Shown here: positions 20,803 through 30,820 of the stretch, piece after piece
Position numbering within the stretch: the stretch's first letter is position 1
How the letters are laid out: each line of letters starts with the position of its first letter
NCBI GenBank assembly: GCA_008012115.1
Contig: SSEB01000011.1
Span: 124,001 to 188,000, forward strand
Direction: 5' to 3'
Source: Nevskiaceae bacterium
Lineage (GTDB): Bacteria; Pseudomonadota; Gammaproteobacteria; Nevskiales; Nevskiaceae
Length of the DNA stretch: 64,000 bases
The notes under the pieces: model-generated
What the model saw: only the letters and a program-made list of their open reading frames with translations
Databases searched by the model: none
Told to the model about the DNA's origin: nothing
Made by a program: the position numbers and the translations under genes

Positions 20803-21972
20803 ATGAATGCCCTGGAATGGCGCGCCACCCTGGCGCTCGGCGCGATCTACGCCCTCCGCATGCTCGGCGTCTTCATGATCCTGCCGGTGTTCGCGCTCTA
20901 TGCCGGCGGACTGCCGGGACACCCGAGCGCCGAGATGATCGCCTTTGCGCTCACGGCGTCGGGGTTGACGCAGGCGGTGTGCCAGATTCCGCTGGGCCGG
21001 CTGTCTGACCGCATCGGCCGCCGGCCGGTGATCGCGCTGGGCATGGTGGTGTTCGCGCTGGGCAGCTTCGTGGCCGGCCTGTCCGACAATATTCTCGTGA
21101 TCGCCCTGGGCCGCGCGTTGCAGGGCGCGGGTGCTATTTCCTCGGCGGTCACCGCGCTGCTCGCCGACGTGACCCGCGAACAGGTGCGCACCACCGCGAT
21201 GGCGGTGATGGGCGCCGGTATGGGGTTCGCCTTCGTGCTGGCGCTGATCCTCGGCCCGGTGGCCGACGGCCTGCTCGGGGTGCCTGGCATTTTTCACATG
21301 ACGGCGCTGCTGTCTCTGCTGGCGCTGCCGGTGATCTGGTGGGCGGCGCCGCGGCCGGAGCGACTGGCGCGCGTGCAGAGCGCCGGTGGTTTCGGCGGCG
21401 CCTTCAGCGACCGCGAACTGCTGCGCCTCAACGGCGGCATCCTGGTGCTGCATGCGCTGGTGCCCTGCGTGTTCCTGGCGGTGCCGGCGCTGATCGAGCG
21501 GCAGTTCGGCTGGTCGGCCCCGCAGCACTGGAAAATCTACCTGCCGGTGCTGCTCGGCACGCTGCTGCTGGCGCTGCCGCTGATGCGTCGCGCCGACCAG
21601 GGCGCGGCCCGGCCGCTGCTGCTGGGCGCGGTGGCGACACTGGCGGCCGGCCTGGCCGTGGCCGGGTTCTGGCACGGCGCCGCGGGGCTGATCACCGGCC
21701 TGTCGCTGTTTTTCCTGGCCTTCAACCTGCTGGAGGGGCTGCTGCCCTCGCGCGTGTCGCGCCGTGCCGCGCCGGAGGCCAAGGGCGCCGCGCTGGGCGT
21801 GTACGCCACGGCGCAGTTCATCGGCCAGCCGCTGGGCGGCGCCCTGGGCGGCTGGGCGATGCTGCACTACGGCCCCAACGGCGTGCTTGCCGTCGCCGCG
21901 TGCCTGCCGTTACTCTGGCTCACTTTCGCGTTTGGCATGCAGACGAATGCGCCAGCGCCTTCAAACCCTTAA
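20803..21972 (+). CDS. MFS transporter (YajR-like, without C-terminal domain)
   Basis: A 389-residue major facilitator with about 12 membrane segments. It carries the A-motif [13 protein letters not shown] between helices 2 and 3 and FYLPVLLG-type later helices. It resembles the MFS family found between uvrA and ssb in many gammaproteobacteria (YajR type), but ends at residue 389 and lacks a soluble C-terminal YAM domain. Substrate unknown. It is co-oriented with ssb with a 15-base gap, so they are likely co-transcribed. Confidence 0.88.
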   Translation: MNALEWRATLALGAIYALRMLGVFMILPVFALYAGGLPGHPSAEMIAFALTASGLTQAVCQIPLGRLSDRIGRRPVIALGMVVFALGSFVAGLSDNILVIALGRALQGAGAISSAVTALLADVTREQVRTTAMAVMGAGMGFAFVLALILGPVADGLLGVPGIFHMTALLSLLALPVIWWAAPRPERLARVQSAGGFGGAFSDRELLRLNGGILVLHALVPCVFLAVPALIERQFGWSAPQHWKIYLPVLLGTLLLALPLMRRADQGAARPLLLGAVATLAAGLAVAGFWHGAAGLITGLSLFFLAFNLLEGLLPSRVSRRAAPEAKGAALGVYATAQFIGQPLGGALGGWAMLHYGPNGVLAVAACLPLLWLTFAFGMQTNAPAPSNP

Positions 21973-21987
21973 TCGGAGAGTCCCGTC

Positions 21988-22473
21988 ATGGCGCGTGGCG
22001 TCAACAAAGTCATTCTGATCGGCAATCTCGGCAAAGACCCGGAGTCGCGCTATTTCCCCAACGGCGACGCGGTGGCCAATGCCACCATCGCCACCAGCGA
22101 ATCCTGGACCGACAAGCAGTCCGGCGAAAAGAAGGAACACACCGAGTGGCATAACGTGGTGTTCCGTCGCAAGCTGGCGGAGATCGCGGCGCAGTACTTG
22201 AAGAAAGGCAGCAAGGTCTACGTCGAAGGCTCGCTGCGCACGCGCAAGTGGCAGGACAAGGAAGGCCACGACCGCTACACCACCGAGGTCATCGTCAACG
22301 ACATGCAGATGCTGGACGGCCGCCCGGGCGGCGGCACCGGCAGCATGGGCGAGGGCGGCGGCGGTGGCGGCTACGCCGCGCGCTCGGGCGGCGGAGCGCC
22401 GCGCCAGCAGGCGCCGGCACCCTCCGCGCCACCGGCCGATGCCGGTTTCGAGGATGACGACATCCCATTTTGA
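21988..22473 (+). CDS. ssb: single-stranded DNA-binding protein
   Basis: A 161-residue SSB. The N-terminal OB fold ([19 protein letters not shown] through about residue 110) is followed by a flexible Gly/Pro/Gln-rich linker and the acidic tip DDDIPF that recruits repair and replication partners. A GGAGAG site precedes the ATG. It is followed by a strong terminator and then an AT-island repeat. Confidence 0.97.
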   Translation: MARGVNKVILIGNLGKDPESRYFPNGDAVANATIATSESWTDKQSGEKKEHTEWHNVVFRRKLAEIAAQYLKKGSKVYVEGSLRTRKWQDKEGHDRYTTEVIVNDMQMLDGRPGGGTGSMGEGGGGGGYAARSGGGAPRQQAPAPSAPPADAGFEDDDIPF

Positions 22474-22492
22474 GCGGGCCGCTGCGCAACGC

Positions 22493-22523
22493 AAAAGCCG
22501 CAGGCCAGCCTGCGGCTTTTTTT
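22493..22523 (+). terminator. intrinsic terminator after ssb
   Basis: A perfect 12-bp stem AAAAGCCGCAGG/CCTGCGGCTTTT with a CCAG loop, followed by TTT. It begins 20 bases after the ssb stop and ends the MFS-ssb unit. Confidence 0.92.
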
Positions 22524-22569
22524 ATGTCCGAAGGCCGTGGCGAGGCGATGCGGGCGCATTCCGAAGGGT

Positions 22570-22679
22570 CACCCGCTGTTCGGTTTTTCGCGGGCTGGTT
22601 AGTTTAAATTTATATATAGAAAATAAAATAGATATATAAATATAAACAACAGTGTGGCAGCGGATACGGAGAGCGGGTG
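22570..22679. repeat. 110-bp AT-island inverted-repeat element, copy 3
   Basis: Exactly 110 bp between CACCCGCT and AGCGGGTG. The core has only four G/C bases (G33, G50, G62, C78) and alternating TATATATA/GATATATA mirror blocks at 42-49 and 62-69. It lies between convergent ssb and kdpE, 46 bp past the ssb terminator and 13 bp from the kdpE stop. Confidence 0.92.
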
Positions 22680-22692
22680 GCCTGTAACAGGC

Positions 22693-23391
22693 TCAGGCCG
22701 CCTGCTCGAGCAGGCGGTAACCGACGCCGGGTTCGTTGGCGATGTAGCGCGGCTTGGCCGGATCGTCATGCAGCTTGGCGCGGAGTTGGCCGACGTAGAC
22801 GCGCAGATACTGCGTGTCGTGCTCGTGCTCCGGTCCCCAGAGCGTGCGCAGGATGTAGCCGTGGGTGAGCACGCGGCCGGCGTTGTGGGTCAGCAGATGC
22901 AGGATCTCGAATTCCTTTTTCGACAGTTTCACCGGCTTGCCGGCCGCAGTGACTTCGCGCCGGCTGATGTCGACCGTGAGATCGCCACAGTGCAGCACCG
23001 GCTGCGAGGCCGGCCGGCCAGTATGCGCGCGCAGCACGGCCCGGATACGGGCCGACAACTCGGCCGCGCCGAACGGTTTGGCGACGTAATCGTTGGCGCC
23101 GGCGTCCAGTGCCGTGACCTTCTCGTTCTCGTCGGCACGCACGGACAGGATGATGACGGGGACGTGGCTGCGTCCGCGCAGCTGTTCGACGACCAGCTTG
23201 CCGTCGATGTCCGGCAGGCCGAGATCAAGCAGCACCAGCTGTGGCTTGGTGCGGTCGTGCTGGGCCAGGCCCTCGCGACCGCTGGCGGCCTCGACCACCT
23301 CGTAACCCTGGGTTTCCAGCGCGATGCGGATGAAGCGGCGGATCTGGGCTTCGTCGTCGATGATCAGGATGCGGGTCTTGGCAGTCGTCAT
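22693..23391 (-). CDS. kdpE: KdpE-like response regulator
   Basis: A 232-residue OmpR-family response regulator. The receiver has DD at 12-13, phospho-acceptor Asp56 in LLDLGLPDIDG and the conserved Lys in VAKPF. It is joined to a C-terminal winged-helix DNA-binding domain ending GVGYRLLEQ. It is closest in style to KdpE, which activates potassium-uptake genes, but no kdpFABC lies nearby. Its ATG overlaps the stop of the kinase gene by 4 bases (ATGA), so the pair is co-translated. Confidence 0.9.
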   Translation of the reverse strand: MTTAKTRILIIDDEAQIRRFIRIALETQGYEVVEAASGREGLAQHDRTKPQLVLLDLGLPDIDGKLVVEQLRGRSHVPVIILSVRADENEKVTALDAGANDYVAKPFGAAELSARIRAVLRAHTGRPASQPVLHCGDLTVDISRREVTAAGKPVKLSKKEFEILHLLTHNAGRVLTHGYILRTLWGPEHEHDTQYLRVYVGQLRAKLHDDPAKPRYIANEPGVGYRLLEQAA

Positions 23392-24944
23392 GGCGGGGCG
23401 GGATGCAGCGTCAGTGTGAGGATCATGGAAGTGCCGCGGCCGTCGGGGCCGCTGTGCGCGGCGATGTTGCCACCGAGCGCCTGCATCAGGCCGCGGCAGA
23501 TCGCCAGGCCCATGCCGGTGCCGGCGGGGGTTCCGTCGCCGCGCTGCACACGGTGAAACATATCAAAAACCCGCTCGCGTTCGTCGGCGGGTATGCCGGG
23601 GCCGGCATCGCTTACCGTGACGGTCAGCGCCTCGCCATCATGGCGGAAGCCGACGGTGATGGGTTCGCTGGCCGGCGCGTACTTGGCGGCGTTGTCGAGC
23701 AGGTTGAACAGCACCCTCTCGAGGAGCACGGCGTCGGTGAAGACGGCAGGCAGTTCGTCATCGGCGCCCTCGATCACGACGCGGTGTTCCGGGTAGGCCT
23801 TGGACAGCGTGCGCAGAGCCTCGCCGGCAATTTCGCGCAGGTCGACCCAGGCAGCCCGTGGTTTGAGCGCGCCATAGCCGATGCGGGTCATGTCCAGCAG
23901 GTTCTGCACGAAGCGGTTGAGCCGGCTGGATTCGTCGATCACGGTGTCCAGCAGCTCGCGGCGCTGACCGTCATGCAGTTCGCCGCCGAGATCACGCAGT
24001 GTGGTGGCGGCACCGATGATGCTGGACAGTGGCGTGCGCAGATCGTGCGAGACCGACGACAACAGCGCCTCGCGCAGGCGCTCGGTTTCCTTGAGCAACT
24101 GGGTCTGCTCCATCCGCGCGGCGATATCGATGCGGTCCAACGCGATCAGGGTCTGGTCGCGCATGGCCCGCAGCAGCCGCTGGTGGTTGCGGTCGAGCCG
24201 GTCGTCGGTGCCAAGCAGGCGCACGCCGAGCACGCCAGCCGTTGTGTCGCCGCCGCTGCCCAGCGGAAGGAATGTCCAGGCGGTGTCGGCGCGGCTGCTG
24301 CCGCCGCGGCCGGCCATTGAGCCGGTTTGCAGGCTCTCCCGAGCCGCGGCGAGACTGGCCTCGTCGAAGTTAGGCGTTTCGCCGCCGGAGTCCAGCGTAC
24401 CCTGCGGCGTCAGGAACAGCAGGCGCGCTTCGCAGTGCAGTGTCGCGGAAACGTGCTGGCGCACCAGCGCGGCGAGTTCGCCACGGGTGATCGCACTGGC
24501 GATGCCGGCGGTGAAATCGTAGAGCTGGTGATTCTGTTGCGCGGTCCTGCGGATCAGCGTGAGCTGGCGCCGCACGGTCGCGGTCAGCGTGCCGGTGATC
24601 ATCGCCGCCACCATGAAGGCGAGCAGGTCGAGCCAGTCCTGCGAGCGATCAATATGCAGCGAATGCACCGGCGGCACGAAGTAGTACGAGTACGCGAGGT
24701 AGCTCAGCACGCTGCACACCAGGGATGGCCAAAGCCCCTGGTTCATCGCCACCAGCAGCACGCCGGTCAGGTACAGCAGATCCAGGCTGCCAGGCGCCAG
24801 CCAGGTCGACAGCATCAGAGACAGCAGGGTGCAGGCCACCACCATGCCGACCGCGACCAGGAAAGGTGGCAGGTGCCTGAACAGCACGCGTGCAAGAGGG
24901 CGCGCTTCGGACGCGCCGGTGGCGGCGGGCATCTCCACGGCCAC
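23388..24944 (-). CDS. KdpD-like sensor histidine kinase, short form
   Basis: A 518-residue kinase corresponding only to the C-terminal part of KdpD. It has four closely packed membrane segments of the DUF4118 type (residues about 27-122), a GAF-like domain (about 140-260), HisKA with SSVSHDLRTPLSS, and HATPase with NLLDNAAKYAP, DAGPGIP and GTGMGLAIC. The roughly 400-residue N-terminal KdpD/USP sensor domain of full-length KdpD (about 890 residues) is missing. Its start lies 13 bases after the stop of the secreted coiled-coil gene, suggesting an operon with that gene and kdpE. Confidence 0.88.
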   Translation of the reverse strand: MAVEMPAATGASEARPLARVLFRHLPPFLVAVGMVVACTLLSLMLSTWLAPGSLDLLYLTGVLLVAMNQGLWPSLVCSVLSYLAYSYYFVPPVHSLHIDRSQDWLDLLAFMVAAMITGTLTATVRRQLTLIRRTAQQNHQLYDFTAGIASAITRGELAALVRQHVSATLHCEARLLFLTPQGTLDSGGETPNFDEASLAAARESLQTGSMAGRGGSSRADTAWTFLPLGSGGDTTAGVLGVRLLGTDDRLDRNHQRLLRAMRDQTLIALDRIDIAARMEQTQLLKETERLREALLSSVSHDLRTPLSSIIGAATTLRDLGGELHDGQRRELLDTVIDESSRLNRFVQNLLDMTRIGYGALKPRAAWVDLREIAGEALRTLSKAYPEHRVVIEGADDELPAVFTDAVLLERVLFNLLDNAAKYAPASEPITVGFRHDGEALTVTVSDAGPGIPADERERVFDMFHRVQRGDGTPAGTGMGLAICRGLMQALGGNIAAHSGPDGRGTSMILTLTLHPAPP

Positions 24945-24957
24945 TTACATCAGCCGG

Positions 24958-25611
24958 TTATTGCTTGAGCGCCGCCTTGGCTGCGGCGTAATCATCAGCG
25001 TAATAGTCTTTGCTACCGCACATGTCGTCAAACTGGTCTAGCAGTTTGTCCAGCCGCGTAACTTTGTCGTTAAAAGTGGAGACATCAGATTTGCCAGAGT
25101 CACCGTGCGCTGCATTCCATTTCTCGGCCCTGGCATTGAATTCCTTGATATCAGCCGACAATTTCTCTTTGTCCTTTTCGAGCTCGCTTGATCGGGCATT
25201 AAAGGCATCAACAGCATCTTTTTTGTCCATGTCGAGTGTTGATTTCTCAGCCGCCAGTGCCTTGGTTCGTTCGCTGATTGAGGCTTTCTGAGTTGCGAGG
25301 TCGGCATTCATTTTCTTCAACGCGGCATTTTCTTCGTTCTGGCTGACAGCGCTGCCGTGAATGGTCGCTTTCTGGGATTGCACATCGCGATTCAGTTCGT
25401 TGACTTGATTGGCCAGTGCAACGCAGGCTTTGACTTCGTCCGCTTTAAGAACGCCCCTGCCATAGGTTTTGCTGCCCGTAGCCGACAATACATTGCCGTT
25501 GAACACGGCTGTGTATTGATCGTCGGCTTTGAAGGAAACAGCCTGCGCTGCGGTTGTAATCGCGATCAGGCCGGCAGTAGCAATCACAGAAATGAAAGGT
25601 TGTTTGCGCAT
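24958..25611 (-). CDS. secreted coiled-coil protein, low GC
   Basis: A 217-residue protein with a signal peptide (residues 1-24, ending AAQA). A long charged helical region follows at about residues 70-170 (rich in K, E, A, Q and S), predicted as coiled coil, then a C-terminal part with two cysteines (VKACVAL and DDMCGSK). I do not recognise a family. The gene is clearly lower in G+C (about half) than its neighbours, which suggests recent transfer. The ATG at 25611 has a GGAG site. It sits directly upstream of the KdpD-like kinase, so a link to that sensor is possible. Confidence 0.75.
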   Translation of the reverse strand: MRKQPFISVIATAGLIAITTAAQAVSFKADDQYTAVFNGNVLSATGSKTYGRGVLKADEVKACVALANQVNELNRDVQSQKATIHGSAVSQNEENAALKKMNADLATQKASISERTKALAAEKSTLDMDKKDAVDAFNARSSELEKDKEKLSADIKEFNARAEKWNAAHGDSGKSDVSTFNDKVTRLDKLLDQFDDMCGSKDYYADDYAAAKAALKQ

Positions 25612-25671
25612 GGGAGACTCCATCAAGAGATGGTTAAGGATAGCGCGCGGCGCGGTCTGAACGCTGAATGA

Positions 25672-25698
25672 AAAACGGCGGCCTCAGGCCGCCGTTTT
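25672..25698 (-). terminator. intrinsic terminator after exbD
   Basis: A perfect 12-bp palindromic stem AAAACGGCGGCC/GGCCGCCGTTTT with a 3-base loop, 3 bases from the exbD stop. The A- and T-runs at its ends would let it work in both directions; it ends the tonB-exbB-exbD transcript. Confidence 0.85.
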
Positions 25699-25700
25699 AT

Positions 25701-26126
25701 TCACTTCTTGCCTTTCTCAGGGGTGGTAATGAACCCCATCTTTTTAATCCCCGCATTCTGGGCGTCGGCCATGATCTCGGCCAGGGCCTGGTATTGCGTG
25801 GTCTTGTCGGCACGCAACTGCAGCTCCGGTTGCTTGGGTAGCAGCGCAGCCTCGCCGATGCGACGCTTCCAGTCGTCCTTGGTGACGGAAATATCGTTCC
25901 AGTAGAGATTGCCGTCGGCGGTCAGCGCCAGCGTGATGATATTCGGCTCTTCCGGATTCTTGACCGTCGAGGCCTGCGGCAGGTCGATGGGAATCTTGTG
26001 GGTCATCAGCGGCGCCGTGATCATGAAGATGATCAGCAGCACCAGCATCACGTCGACCAGCGGCGTGACGTTGATTTCCGACATCGGCTGATTGTGGCTC
26101 TGGCCTCCGCCAGCACTGAAGGCCAT
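25701..26126 (-). CDS. exbD: biopolymer transport protein ExbD/TolR family
   Basis: A 141-residue protein with a short cytosolic start, one membrane helix (residues about 22-40) containing the conserved proton-pathway Asp in VTPLVDVMLVLLI, and a periplasmic domain. It works with ExbB to couple the proton gradient to TonB. Start and stop overlap with exbB (TAATG). It is the last gene of tonB-exbB-exbD. Confidence 0.94.
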   Translation of the reverse strand: MAFSAGGGQSHNQPMSEINVTPLVDVMLVLLIIFMITAPLMTHKIPIDLPQASTVKNPEEPNIITLALTADGNLYWNDISVTKDDWKRRIGEAALLPKQPELQLRADKTTQYQALAEIMADAQNAGIKKMGFITTPEKGKK

Positions 26127-26887
26127 TACGCCTTCTCCTTGCCTGCCGAGGTCCAGGCCTGGGTCGCGGTCAGCGGATCGACGTCTTCGGTGCTGGCACC
26201 GGCGCCGATTTCGAAGAACTGCTCCAGGTCATGGGCGAAGCTGTCGAACTTGCCGGCGATCACGCGGTTGGTGCGCACCAGGAAGTTGTAGCCCAGCACC
26301 GCCGGCACCGCGACCGCCAGACCGATGGCGGTCATGATCAGCGCCTCACCGACCGGACCGGCGACAGCGTCCAGCGAAGCCTCGCCGCTCATGCCGATCT
26401 TGATCAGGGCGTGATAGATGCCCCAGACCGTGCCGAACAGACCGACGAAGGGCGCGGTGTTGCCGGTGGTGGCCAGCACGCTCAGGCCGGTTTCGAGGCG
26501 GGCGTTCTCGCGGTTGACCGCCTGCGTCAGCGCGCGGACGACGAACTCGCCGCGGTTCATGCTGGCGCCGATGCGGCCACCGGAGTGGCGGTCGTGCTGC
26601 ATGGCGGCATTGGCGGCGTCGAGCGCGACCTTGGAGAACGGCTCGGACGGCGACTGCTTTTCCAGCATCGCCACGGCTTCGCGCAGCGAGGGAGCCTCCC
26701 AGAAGCCCTGCACGACCTTGTCGGCGCCGGAACGGACCATGAAGGCGCGCACCGTCTTGGTGATGATGTAGTACCAGCTGCCGACCGACATCAGCAGCAG
26801 CAGGACCAGAACGGTCAGCGCAATGCCGTCGGCGTTCTGAAGCAGGTGGCCGAAGCCCATCTGGGTAAGCGCGGAAGTGGAATGCAT
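26126..26887 (-). CDS. exbB: MotA/TolQ/ExbB proton channel family protein
   Basis: A 253-residue protein with three membrane segments (about residues 17-40, 145-170 and 185-205). The family core includes GLFGTVWGIYHALIKIG and VGEALIMTAIGLAVAVPAVLGYN. With ExbD it forms the proton-driven motor that energises TonB. It lies 5 bases after tonB and overlaps exbD by one base. Confidence 0.94.
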   Translation of the reverse strand: MHSTSALTQMGFGHLLQNADGIALTVLVLLLLMSVGSWYYIITKTVRAFMVRSGADKVVQGFWEAPSLREAVAMLEKQSPSEPFSKVALDAANAAMQHDRHSGGRIGASMNRGEFVVRALTQAVNRENARLETGLSVLATTGNTAPFVGLFGTVWGIYHALIKIGMSGEASLDAVAGPVGEALIMTAIGLAVAVPAVLGYNFLVRTNRVIAGKFDSFAHDLEQFFEIGAGASTEDVDPLTATQAWTSAGKEKA

Positions 26888-26892
26888 AAGAC

Positions 26893-27513
26893 TTATCCTT
26901 CGTTAAGATTGAACACGATTTCCTGGAGCCCCTGCGCCTTGATCGGCGCGCCGTTGTAGATCACCGGGACGAACAGGGTTTTCATCGCAGCATTGCGCGC
27001 AGCGGTGTCGAGCTCGAAATTGCCGCTCGACTTCACAACCTTCACCTCGACGGGCACGCCTTTTTCGTCGACGGTAATCAGCAGCGTCACCTTGCCCTCG
27101 ATGCCATCACGCAAGGCCTTGCGCGGATAGATCGGTTTGGCCTGCTCCTTGATCACGAGGTAATTGCCGCTGCTGGGTGGCGGCGGTGGCGGCGGTGGCG
27201 CGGGAGGTGCCGGCGGCGCCGGTGGCGGCGGCGGGATAGGATTCTGCACCGGTGTATCGGTGATGACCTTCGGCATTTCCTGCGGAATCGGCGGCGGCGT
27301 TTTCTGCACGACCTTGGGCGGCGGCTCCTTGGGCGGGGGCGGCTCGTCCGGCGGCTTGACCATGCTTACCTGCAGAACCACGGGCAGCGGCTGCGGTTCG
27401 GGCGGCTTGATATGGGTGATGCGCCAGATCGCAAAGGCGTGAAGGCCAACGATCACAGCCATGATCGCGGCGTCGCCCGGATTCCAGGCCGGCTCTTTGT
27501 TGTGGGCTCTCAT
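26893..27513 (-). CDS. tonB: energy transducer TonB
   Basis: A 206-residue TonB. It has one N-terminal membrane anchor (residues about 14-32), a long proline-rich spacer (about 38-115, with PPPK and PAPP runs) that spans the periplasm, and the C-terminal TonB domain from IYPRKALRDGIEGKVTLLI to residue 206. It drives siderophore, B12 or other substrate uptake through outer-membrane receptors; no receptor gene is next to it. First gene of tonB-exbB-exbD. Confidence 0.95.
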   Translation of the reverse strand: MRAHNKEPAWNPGDAAIMAVIVGLHAFAIWRITHIKPPEPQPLPVVLQVSMVKPPDEPPPPKEPPPKVVQKTPPPIPQEMPKVITDTPVQNPIPPPPPAPPAPPAPPPPPPPPSSGNYLVIKEQAKPIYPRKALRDGIEGKVTLLITVDEKGVPVEVKVVKSSGNFELDTAARNAAMKTLFVPVIYNGAPIKAQGLQEIVFNLNEG

Positions 27514-27888
27514 CGAATGATTTTGGAAATGTTCGAAAGAACGTTCATGCGGTCTCGCAGCTCCGGTGCGTCAAAAAATCAAAACGGCGCAAGCTGCACA
27601 ATGCGCGGTGAACGGTCCTAAAGTATTGAGTCGGCAAGCACCTGCGTGCCTTGCCAATAATAGTGCAAAAAAAGATTTTGAAAGGGAATGGGTGGAATTC
27701 CTTAGCTTCAACACCGCGGTGGTCCGCAGCTTCCGTCGCGGCTATGATGCGCGGTCTCTTTGCGCCCATGAAAATGAAAACTGCAAGAATGCGTTGGCGG
27801 CTCGCGCCGCCGCGACGCAGCAATGCCCAGCCGCCGCTGCGTCCAAGCCCGAGACCTTGCCTGGCTCGATGATGGACGAGACGTCGTC
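27514..27888. other. divergent intergenic region tonB / phosphatase
   Basis: This 375-base region is less GC-rich than its surroundings. It contains an imperfect dyad ATGTTC-GAAA-GAACGT at 27529-27544, 16 bases upstream of the tonB ATG, which could be an operator. There is also a TATGAT -10-like hexamer near 27741 for the plus strand. A 108-residue open frame crosses it (27566-27892) but has no recognisable features, so I do not call it. Confidence 0.4.
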
Positions 27889-28326
27889 ATGATCCGCCAC
27901 ATCCTGGTGGTCTGCACCGGCAATATCTGCCGCAGCCCGGTGGCCGAGGCGTTGCTGCGCCAGCGGCTGGCCGAAGGGGGTTTCGTCGTCGCTTCGGCCG
28001 GAACCGCGGCCATGGTGGGCTGGCCAGCCGATCCGATGACCCAACGAGTTGCCGCCGGATACGGCCTGTCGCTGTCGGAGCACCGCGCGCGTCAGCTGGG
28101 ACCGGCGATGCTGGCGGATCACGATCTCGTGCTCACACTCGATCAGAGCCATAGCGACTGGATCGGCCGGCGGCACCCCCAGTTCCGTGGGCGCACCCAT
28201 AAGCTATTGAAGTGGCGTGACAATGGCGATGTCGAAGACCCCTACGGACAGCCCCAGGCGGTGTTCGATCGCGTCCACCGTGACATTGCGCTGGGCGTGG
28301 ATGACTGGCTCAAAAAGCTGAAATAA
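27889..28326 (+). CDS. low-molecular-weight protein-tyrosine phosphatase
   Basis: A 145-residue phosphatase with the P-loop CTGNICRS (Cys9, Arg15) at the N-terminus and the general-acid Asp in EDPYG near residue 115. This is the complete catalytic set of the Wzb/Etp-like low-molecular-weight family. Such enzymes usually dephosphorylate bacterial tyrosine kinases in polysaccharide export, but no such kinase is nearby. The ATG at 27889 gives the canonical start; in-frame upstream sequence is not conserved-looking. Confidence 0.93.
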   Translation: MIRHILVVCTGNICRSPVAEALLRQRLAEGGFVVASAGTAAMVGWPADPMTQRVAAGYGLSLSEHRARQLGPAMLADHDLVLTLDQSHSDWIGRRHPQFRGRTHKLLKWRDNGDVEDPYGQPQAVFDRVHRDIALGVDDWLKKLK

Positions 28327-28335
28327 CCCATCGGG

Positions 28336-28341
28336 TATAAT
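28336..28341 (+). promoter_or_regulatory. predicted -10 element for miaB
   Basis: A perfect TATAAT hexamer between the phosphatase stop and the miaB start, 26 bases before the miaB ATG. No good -35 is seen at 17 bases, so it is a tentative call. Confidence 0.45.
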
Positions 28342-28367
28342 CAAGGGCCGTGTTGCGACGCCCTTTG

Positions 28368-29812
28368 ATGTCCAAAAAGCTTTATCTGATCACCTACGGC
28401 TGCCAGATGAATGAGTACGACTCGGCCAAGATGGCTGACGTCCTCAAGCAGTCCCACGGCTACGAGCGCACGCAAGTCCCTGAAGAGGCGGATATTCTGC
28501 TCCTCAACACCTGCTCCGTGCGGGAAAAGGCGCAGGAGAAGGTGTTCTCGGAACTGGGCCGCTGGCGCCAGTGGAAGGCGGAACGTCCCGGGCGTGTCAT
28601 CGGCGTTGGCGGCTGCGTCGCCAGCCAGGAGGGCGACGCCATCGCCAGTCGTGCGCCGCACGTGGACATCGTGTTTGGCCCGCAGACCCTGCATCGCCTG
28701 CCGACCCTGCTGGAGCAGACCCGCGCCAGCCTGCGGCCGGCGGTGGACATCAGCTTTCCCGAGATCGAGAAATTCGACCGCCTGCCTGAGCCGCGCGCCG
28801 AAGGGCCGACCGCGTTCGTCAGCATCATGGAAGGCTGCTCCAAGTACTGCACTTTCTGTGTCGTGCCGTATACCCGTGGCACCGAGGTCAGCCGGCCGCT
28901 GGACGACGTGCTCACCGAGTGCGCGCAACTCGCCGGGCAGGGGGTGCGCGAGATCACGCTTCTGGGGCAGAACGTCAACGGCTATCGCGGGCGCATGGGC
29001 GACACTGCCGAGGTCTGCGACCTGGCGCTGCTGGTTAGCTACCTGGCGCGCATCCCGGGGATCGACCGCATCCGCTACACCACCTCGCATCCCAACGAGT
29101 TCAGCGACGCGCTGATCGAGGCCTTCGCCGAGGAACCGAAGCTGGCCAGCTACCTGCACCTGCCGGTGCAGTCCGGGTCCGATCGCATCCTGGGAATGAT
29201 GAAGCGCAACTACACGCGCGCGCAGTACCTGGAGAAGATCCGCCGTCTGCGCGCGGCGCGGCCGGATATTTCCCTGTCCACCGATTTCATCGTCGGCTTT
29301 CCCTCCGAAAGCGAGGACGATTTCATGCGCACAATGGATCTGATTGCCGAGGCGGGCATCGACAGTGCCTACAGCTTCGTCTATAGCCCGCGGCCCGGAA
29401 CGCCTGCCGCGAACCTGCGTGACAACGTGACGCCGGAGGAGAAGGAGCGCCGCCTACAGATCCTGCAGGCGCGCATTCGCGCGCAGGATGCTGCCTTCCT
29501 CGGCGGACTGGTCGGCAGCACGCAGACGGTATTGGTCGAGAAACCGGCGCGGCGCGGCGAAGGCCGCATGGCCGGCCGCACCTCGACCAACCGCATGGTC
29601 AATTTCGAGGGACCGGAGACGCTGATCGGCCATTTCGTCGACGTTGCCATCACCGAGGCGATGCCGAATTCCCTGCGCGGGGTGCTCCGGACTCAGGGCG
29701 ATGGCCTTGAATGGCCATCGTCCCCGGAGCGCCGTCGAGCCATGGATGGCGAGACCGGTGGTGGGGCGGAGCGCGCGAGCCTCGCCATGGACGGCAATGA
29801 CGGGACTCCCTC

Positions 29813-29816
<4 letters not shown>
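28368..29816 (+). CDS. miaB: tRNA-2-methylthio-N6-dimethylallyladenosine synthase MiaB
   Basis: A 482-residue radical-SAM methylthiotransferase acting on A37 of tRNAs. It has the N-terminal cluster domain ([30 protein letters not shown]), the radical-SAM motif [17 protein letters not shown], and a TRAM domain near residues 380-440. The C-terminal last 35 or so residues extend past the usual family end and are encoded by DNA carrying two GCCATGGA(T/C)GGC palindromes, so this tail may be repeat-derived. The ATG at 28368 is preferred over a GTG at 28350. Its stop overlaps the phoH start. Confidence 0.96.
29739..29795. repeat. paired GCCATGGATGGC palindromic motifs in miaB tail
   Basis: GCCATGGATGGC at 29739-29750 and GCCATGGACGGC at 29784-29795, both inside the 3' end of miaB. 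Similar CCATGGATGG-centred palindromes occur as short intergenic repeats in some gammaproteobacteria; here they are read through as the extra C-terminal residues of MiaB. Confidence 0.5.

Positions 29817-30816
<1,000 letters not shown>

Positions 30817-30820
<4 letters not shown>

Noticed and set aside
27566-27892. A 108-residue frame upstream of the phosphatase
   Set aside because: No signal, domain or ribosome binding site; it overlaps the true start of the phosphatase gene.
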